64,000 nucleotides of DNA from DZBG01 sp049241565 (GCA_049241565.1 JBMLQL010000060.1:10390-74389), one strand, 5' to 3'. Positions 7,815-16,438 are shown, counted from the stretch's first letter. The notes: a model not told the origin generated them from the letters alone. A program made the numbers and translations.

Positions 7815-8336
7815 GTGCTAAATTTATTATCGACACGGACCGTTCTCCCCATTTTGACGTTGTTAACTATAAGCGTTGGATGTGGAAAAAAAATTCAAGA
7901 AGATAGCAAATCGGGCGGTTCCCGATCAGATCAAAATCTGGAGCTATCCTCAACACCAGGTGTAAAAGTGAACTCTCTGGATGCTCACGGTGATCGCTAT
8001 GAGCTTCTTAAGGATGGATCTTTTGTTCTCCCTGACCAACTCCTTATCCAAACTGGTAAACCGGCGATGAATTCCTTAATCAAAATCATCTATAACAAAG
8101 TAGATGAGTATGATTATGAATTTCACTGTCTTTATAAGTACGGTGGAGTGGGCAATCGTTATGATTTCTTTCGTTGTGAGAACCCAGACAATCGTGATTT
8201 AGGTGTTAAACCTGAAAACCTTGGCCTTATCAACTGGCCAATGGATCAAGGTAAAACAATTGAGATCGATTTTTTTGGTACTAAGCCCTCTACAGAAGTT
8301 CAAGTTCAGGCCATCTTCAACGCCAACTGGAAGTAA
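7815..8336 (+). CDS. Hypothetical lipoprotein
   Basis: A 173-residue protein with a lipoprotein signal peptide whose lipobox ends ISVGC. The likely start is a GTG at 7815 preceded by AAGGAAG and GGAG. The mature protein begins with a Ser/Gly-rich linker. It then has an aromatic, beta-rich body with a pair of cysteines (EFHCLYKYG and FFRCENPD) and ends in an alternating pattern (STEVQVQAIFNANW) like a small beta-sandwich. I recognise no family. It stands alone between the groES promoter region and a convergent peptidase gene. A TTGAAA at 7754-7759 with a weak -10-like TGATAC at 7777-7782 (17-base spacing) may be its promoter. Confidence 0.7.
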   Translation: MLNLLSTRTVLPILTLLTISVGCGKKIQEDSKSGGSRSDQNLELSSTPGVKVNSLDAHGDRYELLKDGSFVLPDQLLIQTGKPAMNSLIKIIYNKVDEYDYEFHCLYKYGGVGNRYDFFRCENPDNRDLGVKPENLGLINWPMDQGKTIEIDFFGTKPSTEVQVQAIFNANWK

Positions 8337-8361
8337 TCCCCTTATCAAATTAAAGAAGTTC

Positions 8362-8398
8362 TTCATTCACAGGATGTGAATGAATGACACTCTTTTTT
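8362..8398 (+). terminator. Candidate terminator between convergent genes
   Basis: Arms TTCATTCAC (8362-8370) and GTGAATGAA (8376-8384) form a perfect 9-bp stem with a 5-base loop. A six-T run at 8393-8398 starts 8 bases after the stem, farther than usual. It is placed to end the lipoprotein transcript before the convergent M48 peptidase gene. Confidence 0.55.
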
Positions 8399-8421
8399 CC
8401 AAAAGAAAAATAGACCATTGA

Positions 8422-10218
8422 TTATTTAGAAGAAGGTTTTACAGAAGCTGGAGCACGATGACGTCGGTATTCTAGAGAGCTGTTGATTTTCTTTCTATCT
8501 TCAGCATCCAATTGTCCAAAACGATTATCAAGAACCAGAAAACGGTAATTCTCAGTATTATACTGGGCCGCCCGGTTAAGCATTTTATAATACTGTTTCT
8601 GATCTATCTCATCACTGTATCTGTTAAAAAACGTTTTAAAGGTCTCTGGGTCAGAAGCCGCGAGATAGCTGAGTGTTGAATCAAGCTTCCCACCTCTTTC
8701 CAAGAAATACTCTATCAGATCAGGATCTTTTTTATTCACAATAGCGGCCATCATTGATGGTCCAACGAGACCCCATCGAGGACGATTAATCTTTTCTTCG
8801 ATAATAGGATTAGACTTAATTGTTTCAGGATCATTTTCAGTAATATAATTCCAGGCCTCTTTTGATTCTTGAAAACGGTAATTCATCCAACCAAACATCA
8901 TAAAAGTCACCATGAGCACCGAAGTCACGGTCTTCCAAGTAGTCATGCGACGAGCTTGATTGAGGACTCTTGAAACATGATTTTCATACCAATTAAAAGG
9001 AAGCTGATCATGACTCTTCTTTTTAACCATTTCCATTCTTTCATCAAGAGATGGATGAGTAGAGAAAACTCGTTTTAGAAAGTCAGTGAACCTATTGCTC
9101 TTTACTTGTGTCTTTTGTTTAACATAGTCTGGAATATCTTTAGGCTCCGTCAGTTTACGAAGAGAAGACTCAAGATTTTCCACTGTCGTCCCTAATTCTA
9201 AAACAGCATAAGCATCGGCTTCATATTCATGACGACGGATTTCTTCAAAAATAAGAATTTGATTCAGAACAATAACAGACACAAATCCTAACATTGTGAA
9301 GAAAATAAGCATTGAAGTATGGTGTTCAAGATCTTCATTATAGAAAAGTGCTCCCAAAAGGAAGACTGTCGCTAAAATCAACACCAATGAAACAATAACA
9401 AGAATAAAGCCTTTGACGAGGGCCAAGACTCTTTTATGAATATGGTTATTAGCAATATGGGCCAGCTCATGACAAATAACGGCTTCAAATTCTTCTCGAC
9501 TTAAAATATCTCGTAGGGGCTTACCAATAAACATAGTTTGATTGTTAAATTTCCAAAGATTGAGTCCCACGACAAAGGCGTTTTTCATATTGGCCTCAAT
9601 CCAGCGCAGTCTCATTTGTTCAAGACCCAGTTTTTCGAGATGAGGTTGAATGAGCTCAAGATACTCAGGCTCAGTTATTTCACGATTAGGAATGAGCTTC
9701 AGCATCGCCACAACAGTAAAAATAATTGTCATGACTGAATAAAAAATAATTTCGATCGGAGCTCCGATAATCCACCAATTTCCCCACTCTTTAAGACCGT
9801 TACTAAAGGCCCACGAAATCAAAGAATAAGAAAGAATCGGAAGAAGAAGCAAAGAGAAGACGATGCGAAAATCTTTGACAATGAAATCATTGAAACTTGA
9901 TTTAAGATCTAGTCCTGTCCACTTTTTGAGATAGCTGAGGTAGAATTGGAAAAATCCAAAACTAAAAAAGGTAATCCCAAGAAAAACTAAAAGAATAAAA
10001 GCAATCACGGCATCTTCATGCTTGTCCTCGACCATCATTGCCGCAACGACACCGAAGAAACATTCAAAAACAAAAACATAAAATTGATGCTTTAAAATAC
10101 TGAGTTGCTCATTAAGATTTTTAGAATGAATCAGGGCAGACTTGATCTCCTCACGCTCACGTGAGAATTTCCAGATGTTATAAAGAAGTCCGACAAAATA
10201 GAAAATGGTATAAACCAT
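8422..10218 (-). CDS. M48 family membrane metallopeptidase (HtpX/Ste24-like) with ankyrin-like C-terminal region
   Basis: A 598-residue inner-membrane zinc protease. HELAH at about residues 250-254 supplies two zinc ligands and the catalytic Glu, and EADAYA at about residue 330 the third ligand. Four to five hydrophobic segments precede this site (within residues 1-175) and two follow it (about 260-320). A further helix near 430 leads into a 150-residue soluble tail. The tail contains DPDLIEYFLERGGKLDSTL and DPETFKTFFNRYSDEID, which look like degenerate ankyrin repeats. HtpX proteases are about 290 residues, so this protein is much longer than the classic family member. Such proteases handle membrane-protein quality control; that role here is inferred. 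It is a single gene, convergent with the lipoprotein at 7815. Confidence 0.85.
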   Translation of the reverse strand: MVYTIFYFVGLLYNIWKFSREREEIKSALIHSKNLNEQLSILKHQFYVFVFECFFGVVAAMMVEDKHEDAVIAFILLVFLGITFFSFGFFQFYLSYLKKWTGLDLKSSFNDFIVKDFRIVFSLLLLPILSYSLISWAFSNGLKEWGNWWIIGAPIEIIFYSVMTIIFTVVAMLKLIPNREITEPEYLELIQPHLEKLGLEQMRLRWIEANMKNAFVVGLNLWKFNNQTMFIGKPLRDILSREEFEAVICHELAHIANNHIHKRVLALVKGFILVIVSLVLILATVFLLGALFYNEDLEHHTSMLIFFTMLGFVSVIVLNQILIFEEIRRHEYEADAYAVLELGTTVENLESSLRKLTEPKDIPDYVKQKTQVKSNRFTDFLKRVFSTHPSLDERMEMVKKKSHDQLPFNWYENHVSRVLNQARRMTTWKTVTSVLMVTFMMFGWMNYRFQESKEAWNYITENDPETIKSNPIIEEKINRPRWGLVGPSMMAAIVNKKDPDLIEYFLERGGKLDSTLSYLAASDPETFKTFFNRYSDEIDQKQYYKMLNRAAQYNTENYRFLVLDNRFGQLDAEDRKKINSSLEYRRHRAPASVKPSSK

Positions 10219-10309
10219 GTGTACCTACCCAAGAACTTATCGGTCTTTCAGAGGGGAGATTTAAGAAAGTTTATGAATATGAAGGGGGTACCGGACTATT
10301 TTGATACGA

Positions 10310-10726
10310 CTAGTAGAAACACTTTTGCTCATGGTGAACGATAACCAGCTCTTGTCTCACATTTCCGAGAGAAATGGGACCAAGCATGGCCTTAAAACGA
10401 ACAGGATATTTAAACGTTGTAGGCCCAGTGCAGTTATACCCGACTTCATCGTTCTGGATTAATTTAACACTTTGCTGGTAGGCCACTTGTTGAAGCTGAG
10501 GATAAGGAAACCTCTCCACTGAAGCTTCTTTGCAGTCCTGATAACAAGCCTGATAACTGGCCTTGTTAATCCGACCAAACTCTCTTCCCTCATCAAAAAC
10601 TTTGCTCGATGTTGGAATTGAATGAGAACCCGTTGTCGGAGGGTAAACCTCGATCGAACACTGGCAAGTATAGGCTAGGGTCTGGGCACTCATCATGAAT
10701 AAAAAAGCCGATAAAACAAATTTCAT
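10310..10726 (-). CDS. Small exported cysteine-containing protein, unknown function
   Basis: About 138 residues from the ATG at 10726 (an in-frame GTG lies 18 bases upstream). A signal peptide (MKFVLSAFLFMMSAQTLA) precedes a mature domain with six cysteines (CQC, QACYQDC, YNC, QKC), an even number consistent with disulfides in the periplasm. I recognise no family. Neither possible start has a good Shine-Dalgarno sequence, and the ATG sits in the loop of the strong hairpin at 10707-10742, so translation or transcription may be controlled there. It lies just downstream of polA on the same strand. Confidence 0.6.
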   Translation of the reverse strand: MKFVLSAFLFMMSAQTLAYTCQCSIEVYPPTTGSHSIPTSSKVFDEGREFGRINKASYQACYQDCKEASVERFPYPQLQQVAYQQSVKLIQNDEVGYNCTGPTTFKYPVRFKAMLGPISLGNVRQELVIVHHEQKCFY

Positions 10727-10742
10727 TATTTGTATTATCGGC
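10701..10742 (-). terminator. Terminator-like hairpin containing the start codon of the downstream gene
   Basis: Arms GCCGATAAAACAAAT (10707-10721) and ATTTGTATTATCGGC (10728-10742) pair over 15 bases with one mismatch, around a 6-base loop (10722-10727). On the minus strand six T residues (10701-10706) follow. It begins 39 bases after the polA stop and so fits an intrinsic terminator for polA. The loop also holds the ATG of the next gene, and the distal arm plus T run encode its signal peptide. Confidence 0.7.
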
Positions 10743-10780
10743 ACTAAATTTTAGGAATTTAATAAAAACGGATCAGTCTG

Positions 10781-13426
10781 TTATTTGAGGTCAAACCAAT
10801 TGGCCCCAACACCCATATCAACCTTCAGAGGAACAGTCAGGGTCACTGCATTTTCCATTTCCTCACGGACAAGCTCTTTCATCAATTCAAGCTCACTGGG
10901 AATAACATCAAAAATAAGTTCATCGTGAACCTGAAGAACCATTTCTGATTTTAAGTTCTCTTTTGTCAGCCTCCTATCAATATTGATCATCGCGAGTTTA
11001 ATAATATCTGCCGCTGTTCCTTGAATCGGACTATTAATCGCTACTCTTTCCGCCATGGCCTTAATTTGACGATTAGAAGATTTAATATCAGGGAGAAACC
11101 GTTTTCTTTCAAATAATGTTTCCGCATATCCAGTCTCTTCACACTTCTCTCTTAAACTATCTAAAAATCCTTTCACGCGAGAGAACTTCTCAAAATAACT
11201 CGTGATATATTTTTTGGCCTCTCCTTGAGGAATACGTAAAGTTTGCGAAAGACCAAATGAAGTTTGACCGTACATAAGACCAAAATTAATGGCCTTGGCG
11301 CTATTACGCTGATCTTTAGTAAGTTTTTCAAGAGGGATATCAAAAATCTCTGAAGCTGTTTGTTTGTGAATGTCTTTATCGTTTTTAAAAGCAAAAAGCA
11401 TATTAGGGTCTTGAGAGAAATGTGCAAGGATACGAAGTTCAACCTGTGAGTAGTCAGCAGAAAGAAGAACCTTTCCTTCACTAGCAATAAACCCTTGTCT
11501 CAGTCTTCTTCCATTTTCAGTTCTCACTGGGATATTCTGTAAGTTCGGATGATCTGATGAAAGTCTTCCTGTTGCCGCATTAGATAATTGAAAATGAGTA
11601 TGAATCTTTTTTGTTTTAGAATTAATAATCAAAGGAAGAGTTTTTACATAGGTAGAGAGAAGCTTTTCTAATTCTCGGTATTTTAAAAGCATTGCTGGAA
11701 TAGGTGAAACATCTAAACTTACAAGTTCTGTTAAGACCTCGGCATCTGTTGAATAACCTGTTTTTGTTTTTCTGATGACTGGAAGTTTAAGCTTTTCAAA
11801 AAGAAGTTCTCCCACTTGCTTAGGAGAGCGTAGATTTATCTCATCACCAGCTGCTGCAAAGATTTCTTTTTCAATTTCCCCAAGTTCTTTAGCAAATTCT
11901 TTTTCAAGCCCATGATAGAACTCAGTATCAAGGTTCACTCCCACAAGCTCCATCTTCGCCAAGACATTTAGCAGAGGAAGATCAAGATCATAATATGGCT
12001 TAGAAACTTTAAGCTCATCCAATCTTTTGACAAGGATAGGATAGATATCAAATATAGCTTCTACAAACTGAGCATTCGTTTTTTGGTCAGCCTCGGAAGA
12101 AGCTCCAAACAAATCTCCTTGCCCCTCAGGGATTTTTATCTGAATACCAAGATATTCTTCAATTAAAGTTTCAAGATCATGTTTTCTCTCAGGGTTAATA
12201 AGAAAGTGAGCTTGAGAGATATCAAAATATTTTTTAATCTGATGTTTCGCGAGATGAGCAGTTTGAAGTAAAGACTTCATATTATCTGAAACAACGACAG
12301 GGTTAACTTCTTCTAGAACCTTAAAAAAATCAGTTGATTTAAAAGAGACTTCCGGAAAATAGACACTAAAAACTTGATCTCCTTGATAAAACATCAAAGA
12401 CTTGATCTCAGAAAGTTGATCGTCAGGTTGACTCCACTCTAGTCTCATGGCCAGAGTTTTCTCCGTCAGATTTTTTTTAAGTTCTGTGATCGTTTTAAGA
12501 GAAATAATTTCTAATTCTTTGGCTTCTTTTTTGGTTTTAGTTGCTGAAGCATCTGGTAGACCATCATCATCGGTATGAAAAGCACTCAGCTTTGCGAGCC
12601 ATGATTTAAAATTCATTTTTTCAAGGAAGCTAATAAGTTCGTTTGAAGCCACAAGGTTATAAATCATTTGAGTTTCATCGAGTGGAATCTTTAAGTCAGT
12701 GGTGATTTTCACTAGGCTCTTAGAAAGGTGGGCCTTCTCTTCATTTTCAATGAGAGCACTCTGCGTTTTTTTATTTTTAATTTTGTCTTTATTAAGCAAA
12801 ATGGTTTCTAGGTTTTTAAACTCCGCCAACAGATTGGCTGCACCTTTAGCACCGATGCCTGGCACTCCTGGAATATTATCTGAAGTATCCCCTACTAAAG
12901 AGAGATAATCGACAATTTGCTCAGGATAAACTCCCATCTTCTCCAACACATCATCACGAGAGTAAGTCTTCTCTTTCATCGTATCGAGCATTTTGATTGG
13001 GCCATCCACAAATTGCATAAGATCTTTATCACCTGAGGCAATAAGAATTTCATCGAATTGATCTTTATACTGAGTCGCCACAGAGCCAATAATATCATCG
13101 GCTTCAAAGCCAGGCATTCGAACGCTTGGAAGTTTAAGGAGATCCACTAAATTTTCAATAAGAGCAAACTGAGGAATAAGCTCATCAGGTGGTTCCGTGC
13201 GATTGGCCTTATACTCAGGGTAAATTTCTTTGCGGTAAGACCCTTCTTTTGTATCTCTTGCAATCACAATATGCGTGGGATGATATTTGGTTATAAGATT
13301 ATACATTGAACTTAAAACACCATAAACAGCATTGACTGGCGTTCCATCAGCGGCATGCAAAGGACGAATGGCAAAAAAAGCACGAAAGATAAAATTACTT
13401 ACATCAACAATGATAAGACGTTTCAT
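10781..13426 (-). CDS. polA: DNA polymerase I
   Basis: An 881-residue family A polymerase for gap filling, Okazaki fragment processing and repair. The N-terminal 5'-3' nuclease is intact (DVSNFIFRAFFA at the start, DTSDNIPGVPGIG near residue 180). The polymerase domain has motif A DYSQVELRILAH, motif B with KAINFGLMYGQTSFG and motif C QVHDELIFDV. The middle 3'-5' exonuclease-like domain (about residues 300-480) has lost its metal ligands. Exo I reads AMRLEW rather than a D-x-E motif, and the Exo II region reads NMKSLLQ where the catalytic Asp would be, so it should not proofread. It overlaps the upstream RDD gene by 4 bases. Confidence 0.98.
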   Translation of the reverse strand: MKRLIIVDVSNFIFRAFFAIRPLHAADGTPVNAVYGVLSSMYNLITKYHPTHIVIARDTKEGSYRKEIYPEYKANRTEPPDELIPQFALIENLVDLLKLPSVRMPGFEADDIIGSVATQYKDQFDEILIASGDKDLMQFVDGPIKMLDTMKEKTYSRDDVLEKMGVYPEQIVDYLSLVGDTSDNIPGVPGIGAKGAANLLAEFKNLETILLNKDKIKNKKTQSALIENEEKAHLSKSLVKITTDLKIPLDETQMIYNLVASNELISFLEKMNFKSWLAKLSAFHTDDDGLPDASATKTKKEAKELEIISLKTITELKKNLTEKTLAMRLEWSQPDDQLSEIKSLMFYQGDQVFSVYFPEVSFKSTDFFKVLEEVNPVVVSDNMKSLLQTAHLAKHQIKKYFDISQAHFLINPERKHDLETLIEEYLGIQIKIPEGQGDLFGASSEADQKTNAQFVEAIFDIYPILVKRLDELKVSKPYYDLDLPLLNVLAKMELVGVNLDTEFYHGLEKEFAKELGEIEKEIFAAAGDEINLRSPKQVGELLFEKLKLPVIRKTKTGYSTDAEVLTELVSLDVSPIPAMLLKYRELEKLLSTYVKTLPLIINSKTKKIHTHFQLSNAATGRLSSDHPNLQNIPVRTENGRRLRQGFIASEGKVLLSADYSQVELRILAHFSQDPNMLFAFKNDKDIHKQTASEIFDIPLEKLTKDQRNSAKAINFGLMYGQTSFGLSQTLRIPQGEAKKYITSYFEKFSRVKGFLDSLREKCEETGYAETLFERKRFLPDIKSSNRQIKAMAERVAINSPIQGTAADIIKLAMINIDRRLTKENLKSEMVLQVHDELIFDVIPSELELMKELVREEMENAVTLTVPLKVDMGVGANWFDLK

Positions 13427-13935
13427 AAAGAGTTCCTGTTACATGTCACCTGACGATCTTCAAACCATCCCTTAGGACGTTTGCGAAGATCTAGTCTTGT
13501 TCCGTCATTAGCGATCACTGTGGTGTCTGCTAAAACATCTCCAAGTCGATGAGGTGTTTTCTCTTTGATTAAGAGATAAATTTCCACGATGCTAAATGGT
13601 AAGGCAAGAAAGGCAGCAATCAGCCAGCCCCAGCCCGGATAAATAAGAAATGATATTGGTACTACTAACGGCAAATTACGAATAAAAGATTGTTTGGTTG
13701 AACACGGAGTCCCATCAATAAGCGAGACAACCATAAAACCCATGATTCTTTTTCCAATGGACTGCCCTTCGTAAAGAGAGTCGGAGATACTTAAATAAAT
13801 CACCCCTAGAATAAGTCCCATAGGGTAATAAAACACCACACCGGTGCCTACAATTGCGAAATCAATGGCTTTTGCCAGAAAACGAGTCCAAAGGGCCCGT
13901 TTGAAGCCGGCATTTAAAAGTTCTCTTCTAAACAT
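13423..13935 (-). CDS. RDD family membrane protein
   Basis: A 170-residue inner-membrane protein of the RDD family. Seen: the conserved Arg and Asp in RFLAKAIDFAI (about residues 18-28), two to three hydrophobic helices (VVFYYPMGLILGVIYLS, LVVPISFLIYPGWGWLIAAF), the GQSIGKRIMG loop and the HRLGDVLADTTV motif near the end. RDD proteins are small membrane proteins, some implicated in ion transport; the substrate is not predictable. GGAG six bases before the ATG supports the start. The stop overlaps the polA start by 4 bases, so the pair is co-translated, although I know of no functional link. Confidence 0.85.
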   Translation of the reverse strand: MFRRELLNAGFKRALWTRFLAKAIDFAIVGTGVVFYYPMGLILGVIYLSISDSLYEGQSIGKRIMGFMVVSLIDGTPCSTKQSFIRNLPLVVPISFLIYPGWGWLIAAFLALPFSIVEIYLLIKEKTPHRLGDVLADTTVIANDGTRLDLRKRPKGWFEDRQVTCNRNSL

Positions 13936-13995
13936 CTGTGCTCCATAATAGCGATTTTTTTATTCATCGCAAAAGCCTTTGTTCAAGTCCTTTAC

Positions 13996-14024
13996 TTGTC
14001 CTCAGGCTTCTTGTGCGGTAAACT
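13996..14024 (+). promoter_or_regulatory. Candidate sigma-70 type promoter of trxA
   Basis: TTGTCC (13996-14001) and TAAACT (14019-14024) are separated by exactly 17 bases and end 27 bases before the trxA ATG. Both hexamers match the consensus at four or five positions. Confidence 0.5.
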
Positions 14025-14051
14025 CTTAAAGATGAAATAAGGAGACCTACT

Positions 14052-14375
14052 ATGGGTAATTTAACACATGTCACTAACTCTAACTTCGAGCAAGAAGTAA
14101 CAAATTCAGATAAACCAGTTCTCGTTGATTTTTGGGCAGAATGGTGTGGACCATGTCGTGCTCTAGGTCCAGTTCTTGACGAACTCGCCACAGAACTAGA
14201 CGGTAAAGCTACGGTAGTAAAAGTCAATGTTGACCAAGCTCCTGACCTTGCTCAAAAATTTGGAATCCGTGGTATTCCAACGATGATTTTCTTCAAAGGT
14301 GGCGAAGTAAAAAGCACTCTTGTAGGTAATCAACCTAAAGCAGAAATTCTTAAGAATTTAACTTCGCTTATCTAA
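14052..14375 (+). CDS. trxA: Thioredoxin
   Basis: A 107-residue cytoplasmic disulfide reductase with the redox site WCGPCR (about residues 31-36) inside VLVDFWAEWCGPC, the cis-proline in GIRGIPTMIFF, and the C-terminal G-x-Q/K region. Length and fold are standard for TrxA. It reduces ribonucleotide reductase, peroxiredoxins and others. The ribosome-binding site AAGGAG lies just upstream. It is monocistronic: its own promoter candidate precedes it and a strong terminator follows 24 bases after the stop. Confidence 0.97.
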   Translation: MGNLTHVTNSNFEQEVTNSDKPVLVDFWAEWCGPCRALGPVLDELATELDGKATVVKVNVDQAPDLAQKFGIRGIPTMIFFKGGEVKSTLVGNQPKAEILKNLTSLI

Positions 14376-14398
14376 TTCAAAAATTCACTCTTTTCTTT

Positions 14399-14427
14399 GA
14401 AGGGCCAGTTTATCTGGCCCTTCTTTG
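14399..14427 (+). terminator. Rho-independent terminator of trxA
   Basis: Arms GAAGGGCCAG (14399-14408) and CTGGCCCTTC (14414-14423) form a perfect 10-bp stem with loop TTTAT, followed by TTTG. Confidence 0.85.
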
Positions 14428-14515
14428 TGTACTAAAAAAATCAGGCATTAAAATCCCCTAGGCATCTCAGAGTTTTTTACTCTGGGATAAGCACATTTTG
14501 TCCCTATCTTTTTTT

Positions 14516-14543
14516 TTGGTTAAACTCATTTTCCGCTTATAAT
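14516..14543 (+). promoter_or_regulatory. Candidate promoter of the AglR/Q/S-like motor operon
   Basis: A perfect -10 hexamer TATAAT (14538-14543) has TTGGTT (14516-14521) 16 bases upstream. The start codon of the first gene is 42 bases downstream, with GGGAAGGGGAA as ribosome-binding site. Confidence 0.5.
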
Positions 14544-14585
14544 CATAAGTAATAACTCGTTTTTTTCCAGGGAAGGGGAATTTAT

Positions 14586-15227
14586 ATGGAATACTTGCAG
14601 TGGTTTGCGACGTTTATTATTGATGGTGGTGTGTTCATGTACATCATCTTGGCCGTATGGGCCTTTGCTGTAGCAGTGGCTTTCGAGAGATTCAAAAAAC
14701 TCTCTTATACTTATGACGTAGATGGCCCGTCATTTATGAACGAACTTCAGCGTTATATTCTTTCAAATGATATTCAAGGAGCGATTCGAGTTTGCTCTGG
14801 CTCTGCAGCCGCACTTCCGAAAGTTTTGAAATCAGGACTGAAGCGTGCGAACCAAAATCCTGAGCAAGTTCAGAATGCAATTGATGCTACAGCTCTTGAG
14901 ATGATTCCTAAAGTTGAAGTCAGACTTGGTTATCTTCAACTTGCTGCCAACCTTTCAACTCTCTTTGGACTTCTTGGAACAATCCAAGGTCTTATTCAAT
15001 CATTTGCCGCCGTCGCTGCTGCTGACCCTGCTCAAAAAGCAGAAGTTCTTGCTAAGGGTATTGCGGTTGCGATGAATACAACGGCTCTTGGACTTTTCTC
15101 AGCTATTACAATCATGATGATTCACGCTTTTCTTGCAGCTAAAGCAGAAAAGATTGTAGGTGAGATCGATGAATTTTCTGTAAAACTAATCGATCTTCTT
15201 GGAACTAAAAAAACAATTGAAGACTAA
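14586..15227 (+). CDS. MotA/TolQ/ExbB proton channel family protein (AglR-like)
   Basis: A 213-residue inner-membrane proton channel subunit with three membrane segments: about residues 14-33, 118-142 (containing TLFGLLGTIQGLIQSF) and 155-186 (containing IAVAMNTTALGLFSAI). The last two carry the family's conserved Gly/Thr positions that line the proton path. Such proteins pair with ExbD/TolR-type subunits to turn proton flow into movement of an envelope partner. Here two ExbD-type genes follow at once. One TolQ-like plus two TolR-like genes is the AglR-AglQ-AglS composition of the Myxococcus gliding motor. The glt-like genes on the opposite strand (20352-28423) support that reading over TolQ or ExbB, as no tolA, tolB or pal is nearby. 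Confidence 0.88.
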   Translation: MEYLQWFATFIIDGGVFMYIILAVWAFAVAVAFERFKKLSYTYDVDGPSFMNELQRYILSNDIQGAIRVCSGSAAALPKVLKSGLKRANQNPEQVQNAIDATALEMIPKVEVRLGYLQLAANLSTLFGLLGTIQGLIQSFAAVAAADPAQKAEVLAKGIAVAMNTTALGLFSAITIMMIHAFLAAKAEKIVGEIDEFSVKLIDLLGTKKTIED

Positions 15228-15230
15228 TTT

Positions 15231-15761
15231 ATGATTAAGTTACCAAGCTCAAGACGTAAAAAGAAAAAAGAAGAGAAACTAAATCTCGTTCCTATTATGG
15301 ATGCAGTTTTTATTTTCATTTTCTTCCTTTTGATGTCGGCCAACTTTGTTAAAGTTTTTGAGATTTCAAGTGATGTACCTATCGTATCTGATCAAGAACC
15401 TCCTAAGCCTAAAAAAGACCCTCTGGCCCTGACTCTGACAATCGAAGATAAAGAGATTGTCGTTTCTCGTGGTGTTCCTTCAAGGGCCTTTAAAAGAATT
15501 CCGAAGCTTGGTGATGGGAAGTATGATCTAGACACACTTCATAATCTGATGATCGATCTGAAAAAGGCTCACCTTGATGAGAATTCAATCATTCTTGAGC
15601 CACTAGCAGACCTTACGTATGAAGAAATCGTAAGCATCATGGATGCTGTCAGACTTTTAAGAAACACTGATGAAGCAATTTTTAAGAAAAACAAAGATGG
15701 CCTTGATGAGAAAGTAAAACTTCTTTTCTCTCAGATCCTCTTTGGTAACCTAATGAGTTAA
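15231..15761 (+). CDS. ExbD/TolR family protein, first copy (AglQ/AglS-like)
   Basis: A 176-residue protein with a very basic cytoplasmic N-terminus (SSRRKKKKEEK) and one membrane helix (about residues 21-42). The conserved proton-binding Asp is in LVPIMDAVFIFIFFLL. A periplasmic domain ends with alpha/beta structure. It is the stator-like partner of the TolQ/ExbB-type channel encoded 3 bases upstream. The linker after the helix (DQEPPKPKKDP) is longer and more proline-rich than in TolR. Two different ExbD-type subunits per channel gene is characteristic of the Agl motor. Confidence 0.88.
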   Translation: MIKLPSSRRKKKKEEKLNLVPIMDAVFIFIFFLLMSANFVKVFEISSDVPIVSDQEPPKPKKDPLALTLTIEDKEIVVSRGVPSRAFKRIPKLGDGKYDLDTLHNLMIDLKKAHLDENSIILEPLADLTYEEIVSIMDAVRLLRNTDEAIFKKNKDGLDEKVKLLFSQILFGNLMS

Positions 15762-15765
15762 AACT

Positions 15766-16269
15766 ATGGCACGTAGATCACTGAGACGACATAAAAAACC
15801 AGCTGCTTTTGATATTGATATCACTTCCCTACTTGATATCCTTACCATCATGCTTGTGTTTCTTCTTCAAAGCTATAACTCATCAGGAGTTATTATTAAT
15901 GTTCCAAAAGGAATTGAGCTTCCTCAGTCTAATTCTGAATCACTTAATAATTTTGGTGTTAATATTCAAATCTCTCAAACTCAAATCTGGGTTGATGATA
16001 AAGAGGTTCTAAATACAGAAAACGCAGATGGAGCCGCTATTTATGATGAAGGTGGACGTCGAGTTATTCCACTTTATGATCAATTAGTGAAAGTAAAAGA
16101 ACTTATTAAACAATCAGAAAAGCTTTCACCGCAGGCCAAAAAATTTGGAGGGATTGCGAACCTCATCGTTGATAAGAGCTTAAAATACTCTTACGTTAAA
16201 AAAATCATGTACACGTGTGCGGCTGCTGGTTTTAAAGAATTCAAATTTGTCGTTATGTCTGAAAAATAA
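15766..16269 (+). CDS. ExbD/TolR family protein, second copy (AglS/AglQ-like)
   Basis: A 167-residue protein. A basic N-terminus (MARRSLRRHKK) is followed by one membrane helix (about residues 18-38) with the conserved Asp in ITSLLDILTIMLVFLL, then a periplasmic domain. It starts 4 bases after the first ExbD-type gene. It differs clearly from that copy: no proline-rich linker, but a Ser/Asn-rich one (QSYNSSG) instead. The two are therefore paralogues with separate jobs, as AglQ and AglS are. Confidence 0.88.
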   Translation: MARRSLRRHKKPAAFDIDITSLLDILTIMLVFLLQSYNSSGVIINVPKGIELPQSNSESLNNFGVNIQISQTQIWVDDKEVLNTENADGAAIYDEGGRRVIPLYDQLVKVKELIKQSEKLSPQAKKFGGIANLIVDKSLKYSYVKKIMYTCAAAGFKEFKFVVMSEK

Positions 16270-16272
16270 GAC

Positions 16273-16294
16273 CCTTCGCCCTTTTGGGTGAAGG
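16273..16294 (+). terminator. Weak candidate terminator after the motor operon
   Basis: Arms CCTTCGCCC (16273-16281) and GGGTGAAGG (16286-16294) pair over 9 bases with one G-U and loop TTTT. No T run follows directly, so termination may be partial. Confidence 0.4.
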
Positions 16295-16438
16295 TCCCCT
16301 AAGTCATCGCTTTTACTACTCTTTTTGACTGTCTAAATCCTAACTCCCCTCTGTAGTTTTTACATAGAAGACACCCTTAAAACGCCCATTCATCTAGAAT
16401 GTATACACATCTTAAACACTCGTGATGGTCGGTACCTT

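Noticed and set aside
7813..7821. GAGTGCTAA, an exact CIRCE half-site
   Set aside because: The partner half TTAGCACTC is not at the required 9-base spacing. It overlaps the start codon of the plus-strand lipoprotein, away from the groES promoter.
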